Shown: piece after piece, positions 26,651 through 40,021 of the stretch
Position numbering within the stretch: position 1 is the first letter of the stretch
Layout: each line of letters starts with the position of its first letter
From: Selaginella tamariscina
Taxonomy: Eukaryota > Streptophyta > Lycopodiopsida > Selaginellales > Selaginellaceae
Direction of reading: 5' to 3'
Length of the DNA: 64,000 nt
Assembly (NCBI GenBank): GCA_003024785.1
Contig: PUQB01000193.1
Location: 357,981-421,980, forward strand
Notes under the pieces: generated by a model
The model's database searches: none
What the model was told of the DNA's origin: nothing
Seen by the model: only the letters and a program-made list of their open reading frames with translations
Position numbers and translations under genes: made by a program

Positions 26651-26914
26651 TGTGAAATATATATCCATTAGTTAAGAAACTAATTTATATCATTAGTTGA
26701 GAAATCCTAATTTATATCCATCAGTTAAGAAACCCTAATTTATATACAAGAGTGAGTGGTTCATATTGAAACCAATCTGACGATTAAGAAAACCCTAATT
26801 TATATACAAGAGCGAGTGGTTCATATTGAAACCAATCTGACGACTATTAAAATCCATTATACTTAATAATAATAGTATGTGCATATGCAGCTAGTTGTAC
26901 ACGTGGATATTACA
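26651..26914 (-). repeat. 3' LTR of the minus-strand Ty3/gypsy element
   Basis: Runs from TGTGAAATAT to GTGGATATTACA on the plus strand, TG...CA in form. It matches 31437-31571 (vicinity of TTAGTTGAGAAAC, GAGCGAGTGGT and CACGTGGAT). It is longer because a unit of about 58 bp (aagaaaccctaatttatat...) is repeated in tandem between 26726 and 26842. A tract reading AAAAGGGGATGA on the minus strand adjoins it at 26915-26926. Confidence 0.7.
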
Positions 26915-26926
26915 TCATCCCCTTTT
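26915..26926 (-). promoter_or_regulatory. Polypurine tract of the minus-strand Ty3/gypsy element
   Basis: On the minus strand it reads AAAAGGGGATGA immediately before the LTR start TGTAATATCC. Confidence 0.6.
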
Positions 26927-27119
26927 AGAAGGATGTAAGTTGGTTAGGGTTCTCTTGTAGATAGGCTCGAATCTGGAGGAACATTATGAGGAGGCATTGG
27001 TGGATTTGTAAGTGGCACAACTTATTCCCGTTGCATAAAGCTTCAACCGCTGCATCTTCAACCGTTGCACATGTATAATCTCTGGAGGATCGGGTTGAAT
27101 GTCGTGCTGAATATTAAAC

Positions 27120-30100
27120 CTATGGCCCTACTTGCCGTAGCACTCGATACGATCCTTTCAACTGAGGAAGGAGACTTTTAGTAAACCACGTACCATAAGC
27201 TTGGAAAACGAACAACACCAGTTCATCAACCTTGTACTCCTCAAGAGGACGATGATGCGAGTTGTAGCGTTGTTGTTGTCCTACTTGTATGCGGCCCAAG
27301 TGTTCTGCTGACTCCGCACGAACCAATGGAAGAATGCTTCAGATACCGATCCCACGACCTAGCATCAGCAGCTCGTGGTAACCGAGAAGGCAAACCCAAC
27401 TCCGTTGGCAACACCGGGTCATGACCATACAAACTTATATGGGGAAGTACCAATGGAACTTTGAACTCCAGTGACATAAGCATATCGGAGAGACGGCAGA
27501 TAACCATCCCAATCTGAATGTTGAAAGTTCACATACTTCGATCATCCCCTTGAAGGTTCTGACGAGCCGTTCCACTAAACCATCTGTCTGAGGATGATAA
27601 GCACTTGTGAAAGTGTGGCGTATCCCTAATCGAGATGTCAAAACATGAAATGCCTCAGCCATAAATGCGGACCATTATCCGAGAGAATTCGCTCCGGACA
27701 AGAATGCTGAAACACGACCCGATTAGGAGAAACTGACCAACAGCAGAAGCAGTCGCACTAGCAAGAGCACCAACTTCTACCCAACGAGTTAGGTAATCAG
27801 AAGCAATAATAACGTACTCGTTAGCAGTTGACCAAAATCCCATCAAATCAAATGCCACCAATTCAAACGGACGAGAAACTGCAATTGACTCCAACCGTCC
27901 TTCCGAAGCACATGGGGGAGTATTGCGAGCTTGGCACCACACACAGCTACGCACATACCGAATCACATCTCCTCGCAACTCCGGCCAATAGAAAGATCTG
28001 TGCAGCTTCTCCATCACCCGACGATGTCCCATGTGCCCGCCAAGAATAGGAGAGTCATGGTAAGCATGGAGGAAGCGTGGAATGAAGATTGAAGGCACAC
28101 ACCAACAAAGGATCATCTGGATCAGTCCCCACAAAATAAAGAAGGTCATCCTGAAGGCGATACTGTAATGTAAATGCCTGAAAGGCAAGTCATCAGCAAG
28201 TGATGCAGGATTCTCAAACCCATCACGAAGCCTTCGAATCCACGGCTCAACCTTTTGAGCTTCCCGAACCTCATCCAAAGACGGCAAATCTAACTCTGCA
28301 TTCTGCGGACACTGAACGTCAAGCACAGCAACTGCTGATGGTACGGAATCTTCGTCCAAAAAGTCCACTGAGCTGGAACAACTGGTTCCTCTGGGGCAAA
28401 GAAGAGAGAGAAGGTGGAAGAGGAGCCCGAGAAAGAGCATCAGCATCAGCCATGGAACTCCTGGCGATGAACAACTTCAAAGTCGTAAATTTGAAGTTTC
28501 AAGGCCCACCAAGTACGCCCAATCAAATTCTTCCGCTTCAACAACGAAGTGACTGCTGCATGATCACCTTCCAACAACGTCCGCGAACCATGCAAGTAGG
28601 CATGGAGCTTCTCAAAACCCCAAACTGCTGCTAGACACTCCTTTTCAGTCGTGGAGTAATTCACCTCTGCTGGCTGCAATGTACGGCTGATGTACGCAAT
28701 GGGATGTCGTTGGCCAGGAACACTTGTACTCTCCTGCATCAATACACCCCCGAGGCCGATGTCAGAAGCATCTACACGCAAGATGAAAGGACGAGTGTAA
28801 TCCGGGTACGCCAAAACTGGAGGAGTCGTCAACAACTCTTTGAGATCTGCAAATGCCTGCTTGCAATCCTTAGACCAAACAAAAGAAGTCATTGACGATT
28901 TCAACAACGCGCGCAACGGTGCAGTACGATCTGAAAGATGATCCACAAAACGACCCAGATATTGTACCTTGCCAAGAAAGCGTTGCACATCATTCACACA
29001 CTTCGGCGTAGGGAACTTCAAAACTGCAACTAGTTTGTCAGGATCGACTTGCAAACCTTCACGTGAAATGCGATAACCCAGATAAGTGGTGTCCTTTGAT
29101 CCAAACACACTTAGATGGCTTCAACTTCAAACCAACTTCCCGCAATCGATCCAAAACCTTACGTACATCACCGACATGCTCCTCCACGTTCCATCCGAAT
29201 GGATCAAAACATCATCGATGAAATCGGCAGTCACCTCCGGCATGTCGCAAAGAACCTCGTCCATCATACGCTGGAAAGTTGCTGGAGCATTGCTCAAACC
29301 GAAAGGCATCACCAAGAACTCGTACAGGCCAAATGGTGTCCGAAAAGCAGTCTTGGGAATGTCCATGTCAGCCATCGGAACTTGCCAATATCCAGATGCG
29401 AGATCTAACTTGGTGAACCAACGGCTCCGCCCCAGTCGATCCAAAAGGTCTGCAGTATGAGGAAGTGGGTACACATCTGAACGGTTACCTCATTTAATGG
29501 GTAATAGTCAATGCAGAATCGAATGCTCCCATCAGGCTTCGTCACAAGGTGAGGTTCGCACGCCCAAGGACTTCGAGATTTCCGGATAACACCCTTTCTC
29601 CAACATCTCTTTGACATTCGCTCGTAAGATCTTGAGCTCCTTTGGTGATCGACGCCAGGTACCTTGATTGGCCTAGCATCTCCAGTTGGAATAGGGTGGC
29701 GTGTCGCAATCTTGGCCCCAGATGACAAGTCGAAGTTGAAAAGATCAGCATACTCCTTCTTGAGTTGATCAACAACTAGCACGACATCATCTGATGGATC
29801 CAAGAAGGAAAAGAGGAACATGAAGGGAAAATGGTTGGAAATAAGGGTGAACAAAAGTGATGGAAGCAGAGGTGGAAGCAGATGGACGAAGTGGAATAGA
29901 AGTAAGAGGAATGGAAGAAAGACGAGGGAGAGTCAAACAAGGGGGAGACTTTTAAAGTCACACTTGGCATGATTGCGAGTTAACCAATCCATACCAAGAA
30001 TAAGGTGAAAAGCTTGACTCGGCACCACCCGCAAAGATTGAAGCTCGAGCTCACATCATCCACACGAACAACAATGTCCACTTCATCCCGCAACAAGCAT

Positions 30101-30250
30101 GAGTATGTCCGTTGCCGTACAGAATGAAGACTGGTTCTACACGACGCAAATGAAGGCTGCAACGTGTAGCAACAGATTGAGAAATAAGGACAAACTCAAC
30201 CTGTATCCACCAACACTGAAAGGAAACAGGATGTGGCGTGTGATTAAATT
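27120..30250 (-). pseudogene. Ty3/gypsy pol (protease, RT, RNase H, integrase), frameshifted
   Basis: Reading right to left on the minus strand. Protease: a DTG with EFVLISQ near 30220 and HLILGMDWLTRNH near 29990. Reverse transcriptase at 29127-29700: SRWFTKLDLASGYWQV, VMPFGLSNAPATFQRM and a catalytic FIDDVLIHS box. RNase H at 28446-29000 (RVDASDIGLGGVLMQ). Integrase zinc finger at about 28000 (HMGHRRVMEKLHRSFYWPEL ... CVWCQ), core with D in AFDLMGF and E in YHPQTDGLVERL near 27580. A GPY/F-like segment (LPQLKGSYRVLRQVG) ends at 27120. No chromodomain is visible. Numerous single-base frame breaks make it non-coding as written. Confidence 0.85.
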
Positions 30251-30354
30251 GAAATGAAAAGTAAAGACTAAATGAACTGGTGCTGAGTGAACCTCTTGAT
30301 AACTCCCAAAAGAAAGATGAAGGGATCACTAATTTATTTGACAAGGACTCCCCT

Positions 30355-31316
30355 CTACTCGTGCGGTTCGTCGTTTCTCGGAAGATCCACCGCATTGGAC
30401 TTTTTACTGTAGCGGTGCCAATCGAACGTTGTTGATCCAAGGCCTCCACCCCAGAAATGGGGGACACCAATCGGGAACCTATTGACAGCGTCAATACGTG
30501 TGTCCAACCTCATTACAAGCCCAACAATGAACTGCACGTCCACGTTGTCGCCCACGGGCCAACCTTGTATTGGTACATGAGCAGCAACAACCTCAACCTC
30601 CATTGGAGCAGGTCCATCCCCAACATGAAGTGGAACGAGAGAACATGAAGCTGCAAGTGGGAGAGGTGATGACTCATATTGTTGTGCTAGCCTCAAAGCA
30701 TCATCAAGAATCACTGGAGCTAGTGCATGCACAAGCCCCACAAGGTCTTGACGAAGTGTTGGCCACAACATACCTAATTTGATGCATTCCGACATGTTAA
30801 GTTTTACACACAGCAAAATGCTCCGAAAGCAACACCAAACTGCATCATCGACTCAGATGGCTCCTGACGAATACGATGCAAAGCATCATCAACAGTCGTT
30901 CGCATGCCCAAATGCACGTTTGAATATCTCTGTAAGAATACTCCAATCTCCACAGTTGCAACGTCCAGACCATTGTACCACCGCAACGCTATCCCTTGAA
31001 GACAAGTAAGAAACTCGCGCAAACACTGAGCACCGTCCCATGAATGATATGTGGCAACCACGTGAAATGGTCAAACCAATGGTACACATCATATCCAGGA
31101 TTTCCATGAAAGAAATCCGGTTGGACCTGGGGTTTGCAACATGAGCAGGAGGAGTACTTGGGCTTTGAATGCTGCCATCAGTTGAGAGTGATTATTCAGT
31201 TGCATCCGCATGGCATCCAACAACTGCATGAGTAGCTGCTCCACAAACAAGGATTGCCTGTTGTAGATCCATGGACAAGAAAGGAGAAATCTATAAGAAA
31301 GGAATAGATTAAACAA
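30355..31316 (-). pseudogene. Ty3/gypsy gag, frameshifted
   Basis: Upstream of pol on the same strand. Frames at 30804-31107 and 30355-30816 carry capsid-like phrases (ALRWYNGLDVATVEIGVFLQRY; MSECIKLGMLWPTLRQDL; ILDDALRLAQQYESS). This is the usual gag core arrangement of an aromatic WY segment followed by a helix-rich tail. No clean CCHC knuckle is seen. The region lies between the 5' LTR at 31437-31571 and the protease. Confidence 0.65.
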
Positions 31317-31436
31317 TGGAAAGCTAGATCTATGAAAGCAAAGAAATTAATAAAAAGACACAAATATGAGCACTCCGTAGGTACAATTAAAGGTGCCCCT
31401 CACCTCCGCCAATGTGAGAGCTCGGAATATAGAAAT

Positions 31437-31571
31437 GTGTATATCCATTAGTTGAGAAACCCTAATTTATATATAAGAGCGAGTGGTCCAGATTGAAACC
31501 AATCCAACAGTTATTAAAATCACTACGTTAATAATATATGTGCACATGCATTCATACACGTGGATCTTACA
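31437..31571 (-). repeat. 5' LTR of the minus-strand Ty3/gypsy element
   Basis: Short counterpart of 26651-26914, ending GTGGATCTTACA on the plus strand. It lacks the tandem duplication of the other LTR and looks eroded at its inner side. No target-site duplication can be matched between the two ends, so the outer borders are approximate. Confidence 0.6.
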
Positions 31572-32668
31572 ATATTAAATATAAAATATTAGGTTAAGAG
31601 TTTAATTTAAAGATAAATTTGTTAAATTAAGAATAAGGGTCCAATTTGAAAATTCATTAAGTTAAGGCTCTAACTTAGGAATAAAATTAAATTAAGAATA
31701 ATAACTAGTTAAAGATCTAATTTATAATTAAATTAAAAATAATAATTGAATTAATTAAGTAACAATAAGTTTATGCATGTGTATGGATACCTTTATTCAT
31801 TAATATTCTACCCAATTCAATCTTATTCAATCCAATGATTATCCTAAAGTTACCATTCAAGAGTTAATATTTTATTCCATTTAACATTTATATTGACAAT
31901 AATAACTAGGTTAAGATGTTAAAAATAATAATTAAAATAAGGGTATTAAAGAATTTTCATTAGGTTAACTAACAGGAATTCAACTTAATAAATAAATTTA
32001 AAAATAACAAATGGGTAATTAATAAATTATTATTAAATATTTAAGTCCACTAACTAATGGTGAACATCTATACTAATTTAAAGAAGAAAAATTATTTTTA
32101 TTTTAACATTAAAGTGAAAATAAATTTTATTTAAGAAACTAAATAAAAGCAATACATATTATGTTATAGGTTATAAAGTACTAAAGGATTTACAATAGCA
32201 AGAAATACATATAATGTAAGTAATTCAAAAAAATTATTAGTTTTTGTGTATATTATATATGTGTTTATGTAAATCTATCTAGTGATACTGTGCTAGTGTT
32301 TTAGAATATTTTACAATATAAAAGTTAGGACCTTAATCATAAAATTAAATAACTTAAACTTCATTTTTTAGAATTTATGAATATTATTAAATATTTATTT
32401 GTTTTATGATAGCCTAGATTAAGTTTTAAGGCAAACCAAATGTGTTGCTGTAAATATATATATAGAATATTTACACTATAATGTTAGAACTTTAATCATA
32501 AAACTAGATTAACTTAAACTTTATTTTATAAATCTTATGAATATACTAATTAAATTTTAATTTTTTTTTACTTATTAAATCAAGCATGTGTTATAAGTTT
32601 ACAGCAACATTATTATATTCACTTATAACAAACTTACAATTGAATATAGAAATCTTTAAATTATACAT

Positions 32669-32702
<34 letters not shown>

Positions 32703-33111
32703 TATCATTTATAACATTTATAAATTATGCACATTGTAACTAAAATGTACATGTCTATTTCAATTTCTTAATAGTTAATTTTAGTTATTTAATTAGTAGT
32801 TTTTAATATTAAAAAATATATTCTTTAGAATAATATATGTTTAAAAAAGAATATTTTTTTAGAATGTATGTTTGAAGATAAATATTCTTTAGTTTTTAAT
32901 ATTGACCCTTTAATAAATTATGAATTCGTAGACTAAAAATTGATAACATTAAAAGTAAAAGGTATTAAGTTATATAATACATTATATTTAAGATTGTATG
33001 GGTCTAATATAAAAGTTATTAAAGAGCATGAGAGGTACATTATATAAATATTTATGTTGTTATTAAAATATTAATATTTAAATATAACATTAATTAAAAA
33101 TTTGTACTGGT

Positions 33112-33158
<47 letters not shown>

Positions 33159-36100
33159 CACACACACACACACAAAATCCTATATAGTCAATCTTCCATA
33201 TTTTTTATAAATTTATATAGTTAAGGAAACAAATTGGTACTATTATTAAAGAGTTTATTACAATTCTAAATTTTAAATGTACTATATTTTATAATTTTGT
33301 AATTGCTTTAAGCTTCAAAAAATACATTTTTTACAGTTTTATTAATTGTGACTTTACTAATGCTTCTTGACATTCACCTATATCGAATGGGGCTAACATG
33401 GTTTAAGGTTTAGGCATTATTGCAAATGATGCATCTCCCTTAATTATCACGGATTTAATTGAGGATCCAACAAAATCCAAAGTATTATCCCTCATAGATA
33501 CATCTCCTTTGGTTATCACAGGTTTGACGATCCAACAAAATCCAAGGTATTTATTCTTCATTAATTTCAAATATAAACTGCATTTTTCTTAAAATCCTTA
33601 ACCTAAGGAATATTCTAAGCACTATCTTTACACATGTAACATCAAACCTATACTTCACAAAATATTATAAACTTACACACATGTTACAATTGTTGGGCTT
33701 AGTGTTTAGGGTTTAAACCCTAAACCAAGCTGTCTATGTTTAGGGTTTAGAGAATATTATATAAATTGCATGGATTTAATTTCTATGTCTTAAAGATTAT
33801 ATACTGTACATTATATATATATATAATATATTATATATATATATATATATTATGTGTTATAATTGCTTTCAAATATTTTAATGTCACTATGTCATTTTAA
33901 ATTTAATATAATAAAATTCAAATATATGTATACAATTTTAAATTATAATAAAAATAAAGTTCTTAAAATAACTTATAAATCACTCAAATGATTTGTGATT
34001 TTATATTTAGCTACTTGACTATTAACAATTCTTTATGCATGTTTCTTGTGTATTTTTATACAAATAATAAATATTTTATAGAGTTGTAACTAAAATGGGA
34101 ATGTCTATAGTCCCATTTTCTTAATAAATAGAAATTTTAATTATTTAATTAGTATTTTTAATATAAAGAAATATTTGAAGAATTTATGTTTAAAGAAAGA
34201 ATATTCTATGTTTAAAATATAATTAATACGTAAGTATTAATTTAAGTTTTTCTTTATATTCTCATTTCATGTATCATTTCCATTTTAGTTACAACATTCA
34301 TATATATTAAAATTTAATAATCAAATATTTGCTTTAGGTTTAAACCCTAAACTAAACTAGGGTTTTAGATTTATTTATCTATCTCTCTCACACAGACGCA
34401 CACTCTTGTATATATATATAATATATAATATATATATATATGTGTGTGTGTTGTGTGTGTGTGTGTGTTGTGTGTGTGTGTGTGCATCTATATAATTTAA
34501 TTAATTTATTTATCTCTCGCACACACATGCACACTCATGTATATACATATATACATATATGGTGTGTATCTATATAATTTTTTTATTTATTTATCTTTGC
34601 ACACATAAGCACACTCTTGTATATATATACATATACATGTGTGTGCATCTGTATAATTTAATTTATTTAACACCACACGCATAGACATAATATACATATA
34701 TACATATACATATATATTGTGTATATGTATAATTAATTTATGTGTATTTGTATTTGTATGTACCTGTGTATTGTATATATATATTTTTCTCTCTCTCTTA
34801 GAAATATGTAAGTTATAACTAAAATAAGCATGGTTATAGTCCCATTTCTTAATATTAGCAATTTTAGCTATTTAATTAATATTTTTTAATATTAAGGAAT
34901 ATTCTTTAGAATATATATTTGAAAACAAAATATTCTTTAGAATATTCTATTTTGTATTCAACCCTTTAATAAATTATAACATTCATTGACAAAATTAATA
35001 ACATTATAAAAGTAAAGTATAAATTATATAATATATTGCCTAATATAACAATTAAGGAAGAGCATAAGAGGTACATTATATAAATATTGATGTTGTTATT
35101 AAAAATATATTTAAAATACATTATTAATTAAAAATTTGTAGTAATAATAATATATATATATACAAAATCCTATAATATTATCGTTTATAAATTTATATAG
35201 TTAAGTGAACAATTTGGTACTATTATTAAAGAGTTTTATAATAATTATGAATATTAAATATATATATTTTATAATTTTGTAATTGCTTTAAGCTTCAGAA
35301 AACATACATTCTCTTGTAGTTTTGTTAATTGTGACTTTATCAACGCTCTTGATATCCATCCATATCGAATGGATTTAACATGTAAGTTGTAACTAAAATG
35401 GGCATGGCTATAGTCCCATTTCTTAATAATTAGCAATTTTAGCTATTTAATTAGCATTTTCTAATATTAAAGGAATATTCTTTAAAATATATGTTGAAAC
35501 AGAATATTCTTTAGAATATTCTATTTTGTATTCAACCCTTTAATAAATTATAGCATTCATTGAACAAAAATTAATAACATTATAAAAGTAGAAAGTATTA
35601 AATTATATAATATATGCCTAATATAACAATTAAGGAAGAGCATAAGAGGTACATTATATAAATATTGATGTTGTTATTAAAATATTAATATTAAATATAA
35701 CATTATTAATTAAAAATTTGTAGTAGTAATAATATATATATAATATACAAAATCCTATAATAATATAGTCAATCTTCCATATCGTTTTTTAAATTTATAT
35801 GTTAAGTAAACAATTTGGTACTATTATTAAAGAGTTTATAATAATTATGAATATTAAATATATGATATTTATAATTTGTAATTGCTTTAAGCTTCAGAAA
35901 ACATACATTCCTTTGCAGTTTTGTTAATGGTGACTTTATTAACGCTTCTTAACATCCACCCATATCGAATGGATTTAACATTTATAAAATATGCTGGGTC
36001 TTTTTGATTGGGAGACCATGTTTTCTTTAGGCATCCATTATATCTTTCGCTCTCCTTCTTGTGTCGCCTTTTTTGTGGTTGAACAATGCAACCTTAACAA

Positions 36101-36250
36101 TACTATTTTTGTGATTACTTCAGGTGTGTCGATAATTTGACCCATCCAATAGGCTGATTATATGACGCATTTGAGTAATGAGAACCATCATTAGTTTTGA
36201 AGATCCTGGCAGCAATCAAAGTATGCTTTAGGTTTTTGGTTCCTTTGTCC
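31572..36250. repeat. AT-rich region with a repeat of about 590 bp
   Basis: A unit beginning GTAACTAAAATG and ending near CATATCGAATGG occurs in adjacent copies at about 34806-35385 and 35386-35975, with a diverged copy at about 32735-33405 and a partial one from 34085. Markers shared by copies are GAGGTACATTATATAAATAT, AATTTGGTACTATTATTAAA and TGCTTTAAGCTTCA. Long (TA)n/(CA)n microsatellites lie at 32668-32702, 33116-33174 and 34400-34490, and short TTTAGGG/CCCTAAA motifs at 33703-33750 and 34335-34365. No gene is supported. Confidence 0.65.
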
Positions 36251-36339
36251 AACAAAGTGTGGGGTTTGCACTTCCACATCACTGGCTTCTATGTCGTCTG
36301 TGCTCAGTGATGTCATTCAATCTCCCTCGCCACCTTGTT

Positions 36340-38975
36340 TTAGGCCAAAAGGTTTGCAATTCTGTACTTGTGACAGTAGGCCCTTCCAACTCTGAACAAC
36401 AGTCTCCCAATAGTCGACCACATGCTTATATAGTTCTGAGTAACCAGTTGCCTTATCAGAATCTTTGGCATCGATTTTTGAACCCATGCCACATATTTTT
36501 TGATGCCATCAATAATAACCTCTTGTTCCTTGAGCTGGGCACTCAATGGAATAGGGTCTGGTTGTCCTTCTGGGAGAAGTGGCTTTCCATCTCTCCACTT
36601 TTGAAGAGCATTAACCCTCTTTCGGTAACCACTCCTGCTCTGATGGCCGTAACTTGTACTGCATAATAGGTATACCATCTCGTATGGAGAAAAAGAATTG
36701 TAGCGGCACAAGGTGACCAACTAAAGAATCACTCCCCTTTTATATACTCCTTGAGAAATTTTTTGAAGTCTGGCACCTCAGTCACAAGCAAAGCACAACT
36801 TTTTTTGGAGATGCAATTTTCAAAAAGATTCATCATATGCGGTAAGGTAAGTGCACTTGTCCTTTTTGTAGAGTTGGAGACCTTGCTGAAGAACGCATCA
36901 ATATCTTCATGAGTGTGACCAACCATAAGAAACTGAGCGTGATTGTTTCAAACACACCTTTGGCAACAAGCATTGACAAGTATGCTAGCACATATCTAGA
37001 AAATAAAAGTAAGTATGAGCTTGAGAAACCCTTAAGTAAAATGATTTACCTATTTTTGTTCTCGCCTGCACAATTATCCATCTGTAAAAGCAAATGACGA
37101 GGAAGCTTATTTGATGTTGAGGACACATGTACACTATTTGAGCTAGATCCCTCCACTGAACCTGAACTCTCAACAGGGCCATCTGTTTTTTGTGCAGGTT
37201 GCTGACAATGCCTCTCATATTCCCAAGTAGCCTCAAGTGCAGACGTGTTCATGAGAGCATTATGTAAAGGTTGAAGGTGTTGTTTCTTCACTTTGAGATC
37301 ACTGATAGGACTTGTCTGTGAGTGGGCTTCAAGGTCTCTGAAACACATGGCCAACGACCCAATAGTGAAATTGGAGTCGCTAGACCAATGTGGAAGTGAA
37401 AAGTGTCCATATGACTCACAACCGTGTCCATGTGTTAGCACACCTGTCAATGAAATCGGAAGTTTCATGACATTTCCAAGGCACTTTGGTGTTGCAAAGA
37501 GCTTTGGAATGCTGGTCTTTGAATGATCCATCTTGTCATGGATCAAGCACAGGTACTCTGATGGGCGTGACACAGAAAGCATGCGGTGTGCATAGTACTG
37601 AGACCGGCAAGTTTGTTGTGCAATCATGTGGGCCTCCATCTTCTTTTGAATGGCAGTGATCTCCACCAAGGTTTTTGCACAAGCCTCTGCAGCCTTCAAT
37701 GATGTACAAGTGTCACACTTGGAAAAGCTAGAGTGTTTTGCAATCTCCACATCCTTAAAATGAGTATTCCATATGTTGTTGAAGGTACCAGTGCAGATTG
37801 CTTGCAGCCCCATCAAACTGAGGCACTTGTTCACATGTTCACACAGCTTCAATTGAGTGTAGATTGAAGGCAAAACCTTGAGATTTTCCCTGACCCCTGC
37901 ATTTGTGGTTCGGCATTTGTGAGGCATCCTGTCTGCATTTGCTTCCACAAAAGCCTTGAGTATCTCTATGGCTGCCATAATGTGAGAGCGGGTTTTGACC
38001 AAGCCAGTGTTCCCATGTACTGAGGTTCGCGCTCCATCTAACCACCCTCCGACGGTAGAACGTGGTCTTTGGGATCCCGTATATACTGTACCAAGCTTTG
38101 AAGCAGATGGCCACCTTATTAAATACCATGGATGTACTCTGATAACCTGTGTCCGAGGCCATTCCATCAATACACCCAGTTAGTGCAGCATATACAAACT
38201 CATGCCTTTGCTTTTGGGTGAGCGTACGAAAGACATGTCTACATTGGGTAATTTCATTCCGGTCTGCCATCTGACAACACTTCTTCTTGCAACAGTCAAT
38301 CGTGGAAATGCTCGTAACACTTTCGGAAGATGTAGGATCCATCTTCACCCTCTTGCTGAAACTGCAGGGGAAGATCAACCCATGAATCGCCTTTTTCTTA
38401 CAATAGGACCAATGCAAGGAACCTCTTCAAATATGAGTTGTTCTTCCGGGTTGTTATTATTGAAATCCAACCCAGAATATGTTGAACCATCTTGCCGTCT
38501 TAATTCAGATGTTCGCCACCTCACGAGGGATCCAGGATGCAAAGTGCCATTAGGTGAAACCTCTGTCACAACTACACCCACGAAGTCGGACCCTAGTTTC
38601 TCTTCTGACACTGCTTCCATTGGATTTATAGCTGTGATGATGCCTCTCCCAACCTCAATCTCATGAAGAAAGAGAATCACCTCATCCATCACAGCAGGCA
38701 AGCCATCATCTGGAAAACTCGTGCTACTGTTTGTTTGTGACTCTGTATATTCTGTGTCAGCCTTGACTTCATCCAAATTCCACAATACAGGAGAACCCTC
38801 CTCAAATTCCATTCCAGGAACCTCAACATGCTTGAAAATGGTGTTCACCCATACGTACACACAGATCCTTGGGCAATATTGTGACATGATGCATTATCAT
38901 CGAACCTTCCACAGTTCCAGTGCCAACTATCTCGTTGTTCCGAAGAAGACATACTTTATCTCCAGTATTATACAT
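36340..38975 (-). CDS. DUF7869-like protein, possibly transposase-derived
   Basis: The start is ATG at 38975-38973 (MYNTGDKVCLLRNNE), directly after a splice acceptor; the frame then runs through 38887-38375 and 38417-37046. Features in order are an N-terminal domain with GTGTVEG, a Cys cluster (CCKKKCC), a TTFYRRR segment, a KCDTCTSL motif, and a C-terminal core with QMDNCAGENKNR and GHTHEDIDAFF. An intron at about 36995-37048 (GT...AG on the minus strand) separates those last motifs and joins to YVLAYLSML. The paired DNC/ENK and GHT-D-D motifs are what I recall of the DUF7869 family. They resemble an RNase H-fold core, but function is unproven. Frame breaks occur near 38380, 38100, 36930 and 36720. 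A possible 5' exon lies at about 40022-40160. Confidence 0.6.
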
Positions 38976-39122
38976 ATTGTCCTGCACATAAATAATTGTG
39001 TTATTTATATATCTGTTTATGCAATATTTTAAGAAATCATAACTGGTTGCTTAATAATATGCATGTGCAATAATACATAATTATGTATAAAGATAATATC
39101 TCATGCTTTATTAATATAACTG

Positions 39123-39860
39123 ATGGGCGGGATTAATCCCGGCACTCTACCCCTTCAGAGTGAGGCGGGATTAATCCCGCCGCGACTCTACCCCATCGGA
39201 GAGAGTCGGGGATTAATCCCGCCGCGACTCGTCGAAGAGGCGGCGGGATTAATCCCGCCGGGCTCCCTCCGACGAGGAAGTACGGCGGGATTAATCCCGC
39301 GCGGACTCCCTCCGACGAGGAAGTACCGGCGGGATTAATCCCGCCGGATCTTCCTCGTCTGTGAGAGTCGGCGGGATTAATCCCGCAAATTCCTCCGACG
39401 AGGAAGAGGGGCGGGATTAATCCCGCCCACAACATGCGACGGAGAATAGGCGGCGGGATTAATCCCGCCCACAACTCTGACGACGGGGAATAAGCGGCGG
39501 GATTAATCCCGCCCACAACTCTCTCCGAAACTATGATTTCAAAGAGATTCGGGATGAATCTGCCCACAAAATTTAAAACAGGAAGTAGTGGCGAGATTAA
39601 TCCCGCCACCCCTTCTCTGCCTCCTAAAATGGTTGGCGAGATTAATCCCGCCGACAACTCTTTCTAATAAATTCAAGTAATCATTATCAGTTGAGAGTTA
39701 TCGGCGGGATTAATCTCCGCTCTTTTTAAGAGGCGGAGAAGCATTGCCCGAACTAATTCTGCCATAGCTATGAAAGAGATGGTGGCGGGATTAATCCCGC
39801 CACCTCTTCAAAGAGGCGAAAAAAAATGGCCGGATTAATCCCGCCGCCCCGGCTAACCGA
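39123..39860. repeat. Palindromic motif array 1
   Basis: About 15 copies of GGCGGGATTAATCCCGCC or near variants (for example GGCGAGATTAATCCCGCC) occur every 40-45 bp. The 18-mer equals its own reverse complement. Spacers near the left end are related (TCCGACGAGGAAG) and themselves include the complement CTTCCTCGTC. The array lies between the start of the DUF7869-like gene and its candidate 5' exon, so probably in its first intron. Open frames reading across it are only translations of the repeat. Confidence 0.9.
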
Positions 39861-40021
39861 GAATATTAAGTTAAAAGTATATTTAAACGGGATAAATCCC
39901 TAACAGAATATATTGTAATCCTAATGCATTCCTAAATCCCTAAATTCTAAAATTTAAGAGAGAATGTAAGAGAGTGAATCTTTATAAATATATTTAAATT
40001 TGTTTATAATACTTACTTGTA

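Noticed and set aside
31400..31436. Primer binding site TGGCGGAGGTGAGGG on the minus strand next to the 31437-31571 LTR
   Set aside because: It begins with TGG but is about 25 bases from the LTR and matches no tRNA 3' end I can name.
33703..34365. Chromosome end
   Set aside because: TTTAGGG/CCCTAAA motifs here and at 41737 occur as one to three units only and are flanked by ordinary sequence, so they are interstitial.
39123..39657. Open frames across the palindrome arrays encoding repeated AGLIPP/GGINPA peptides (also 43309-43662 and 43937-44167)
   Set aside because: They are forced translations of the 18-bp palindrome on both strands, with no start context, splice logic or independent codon signal.
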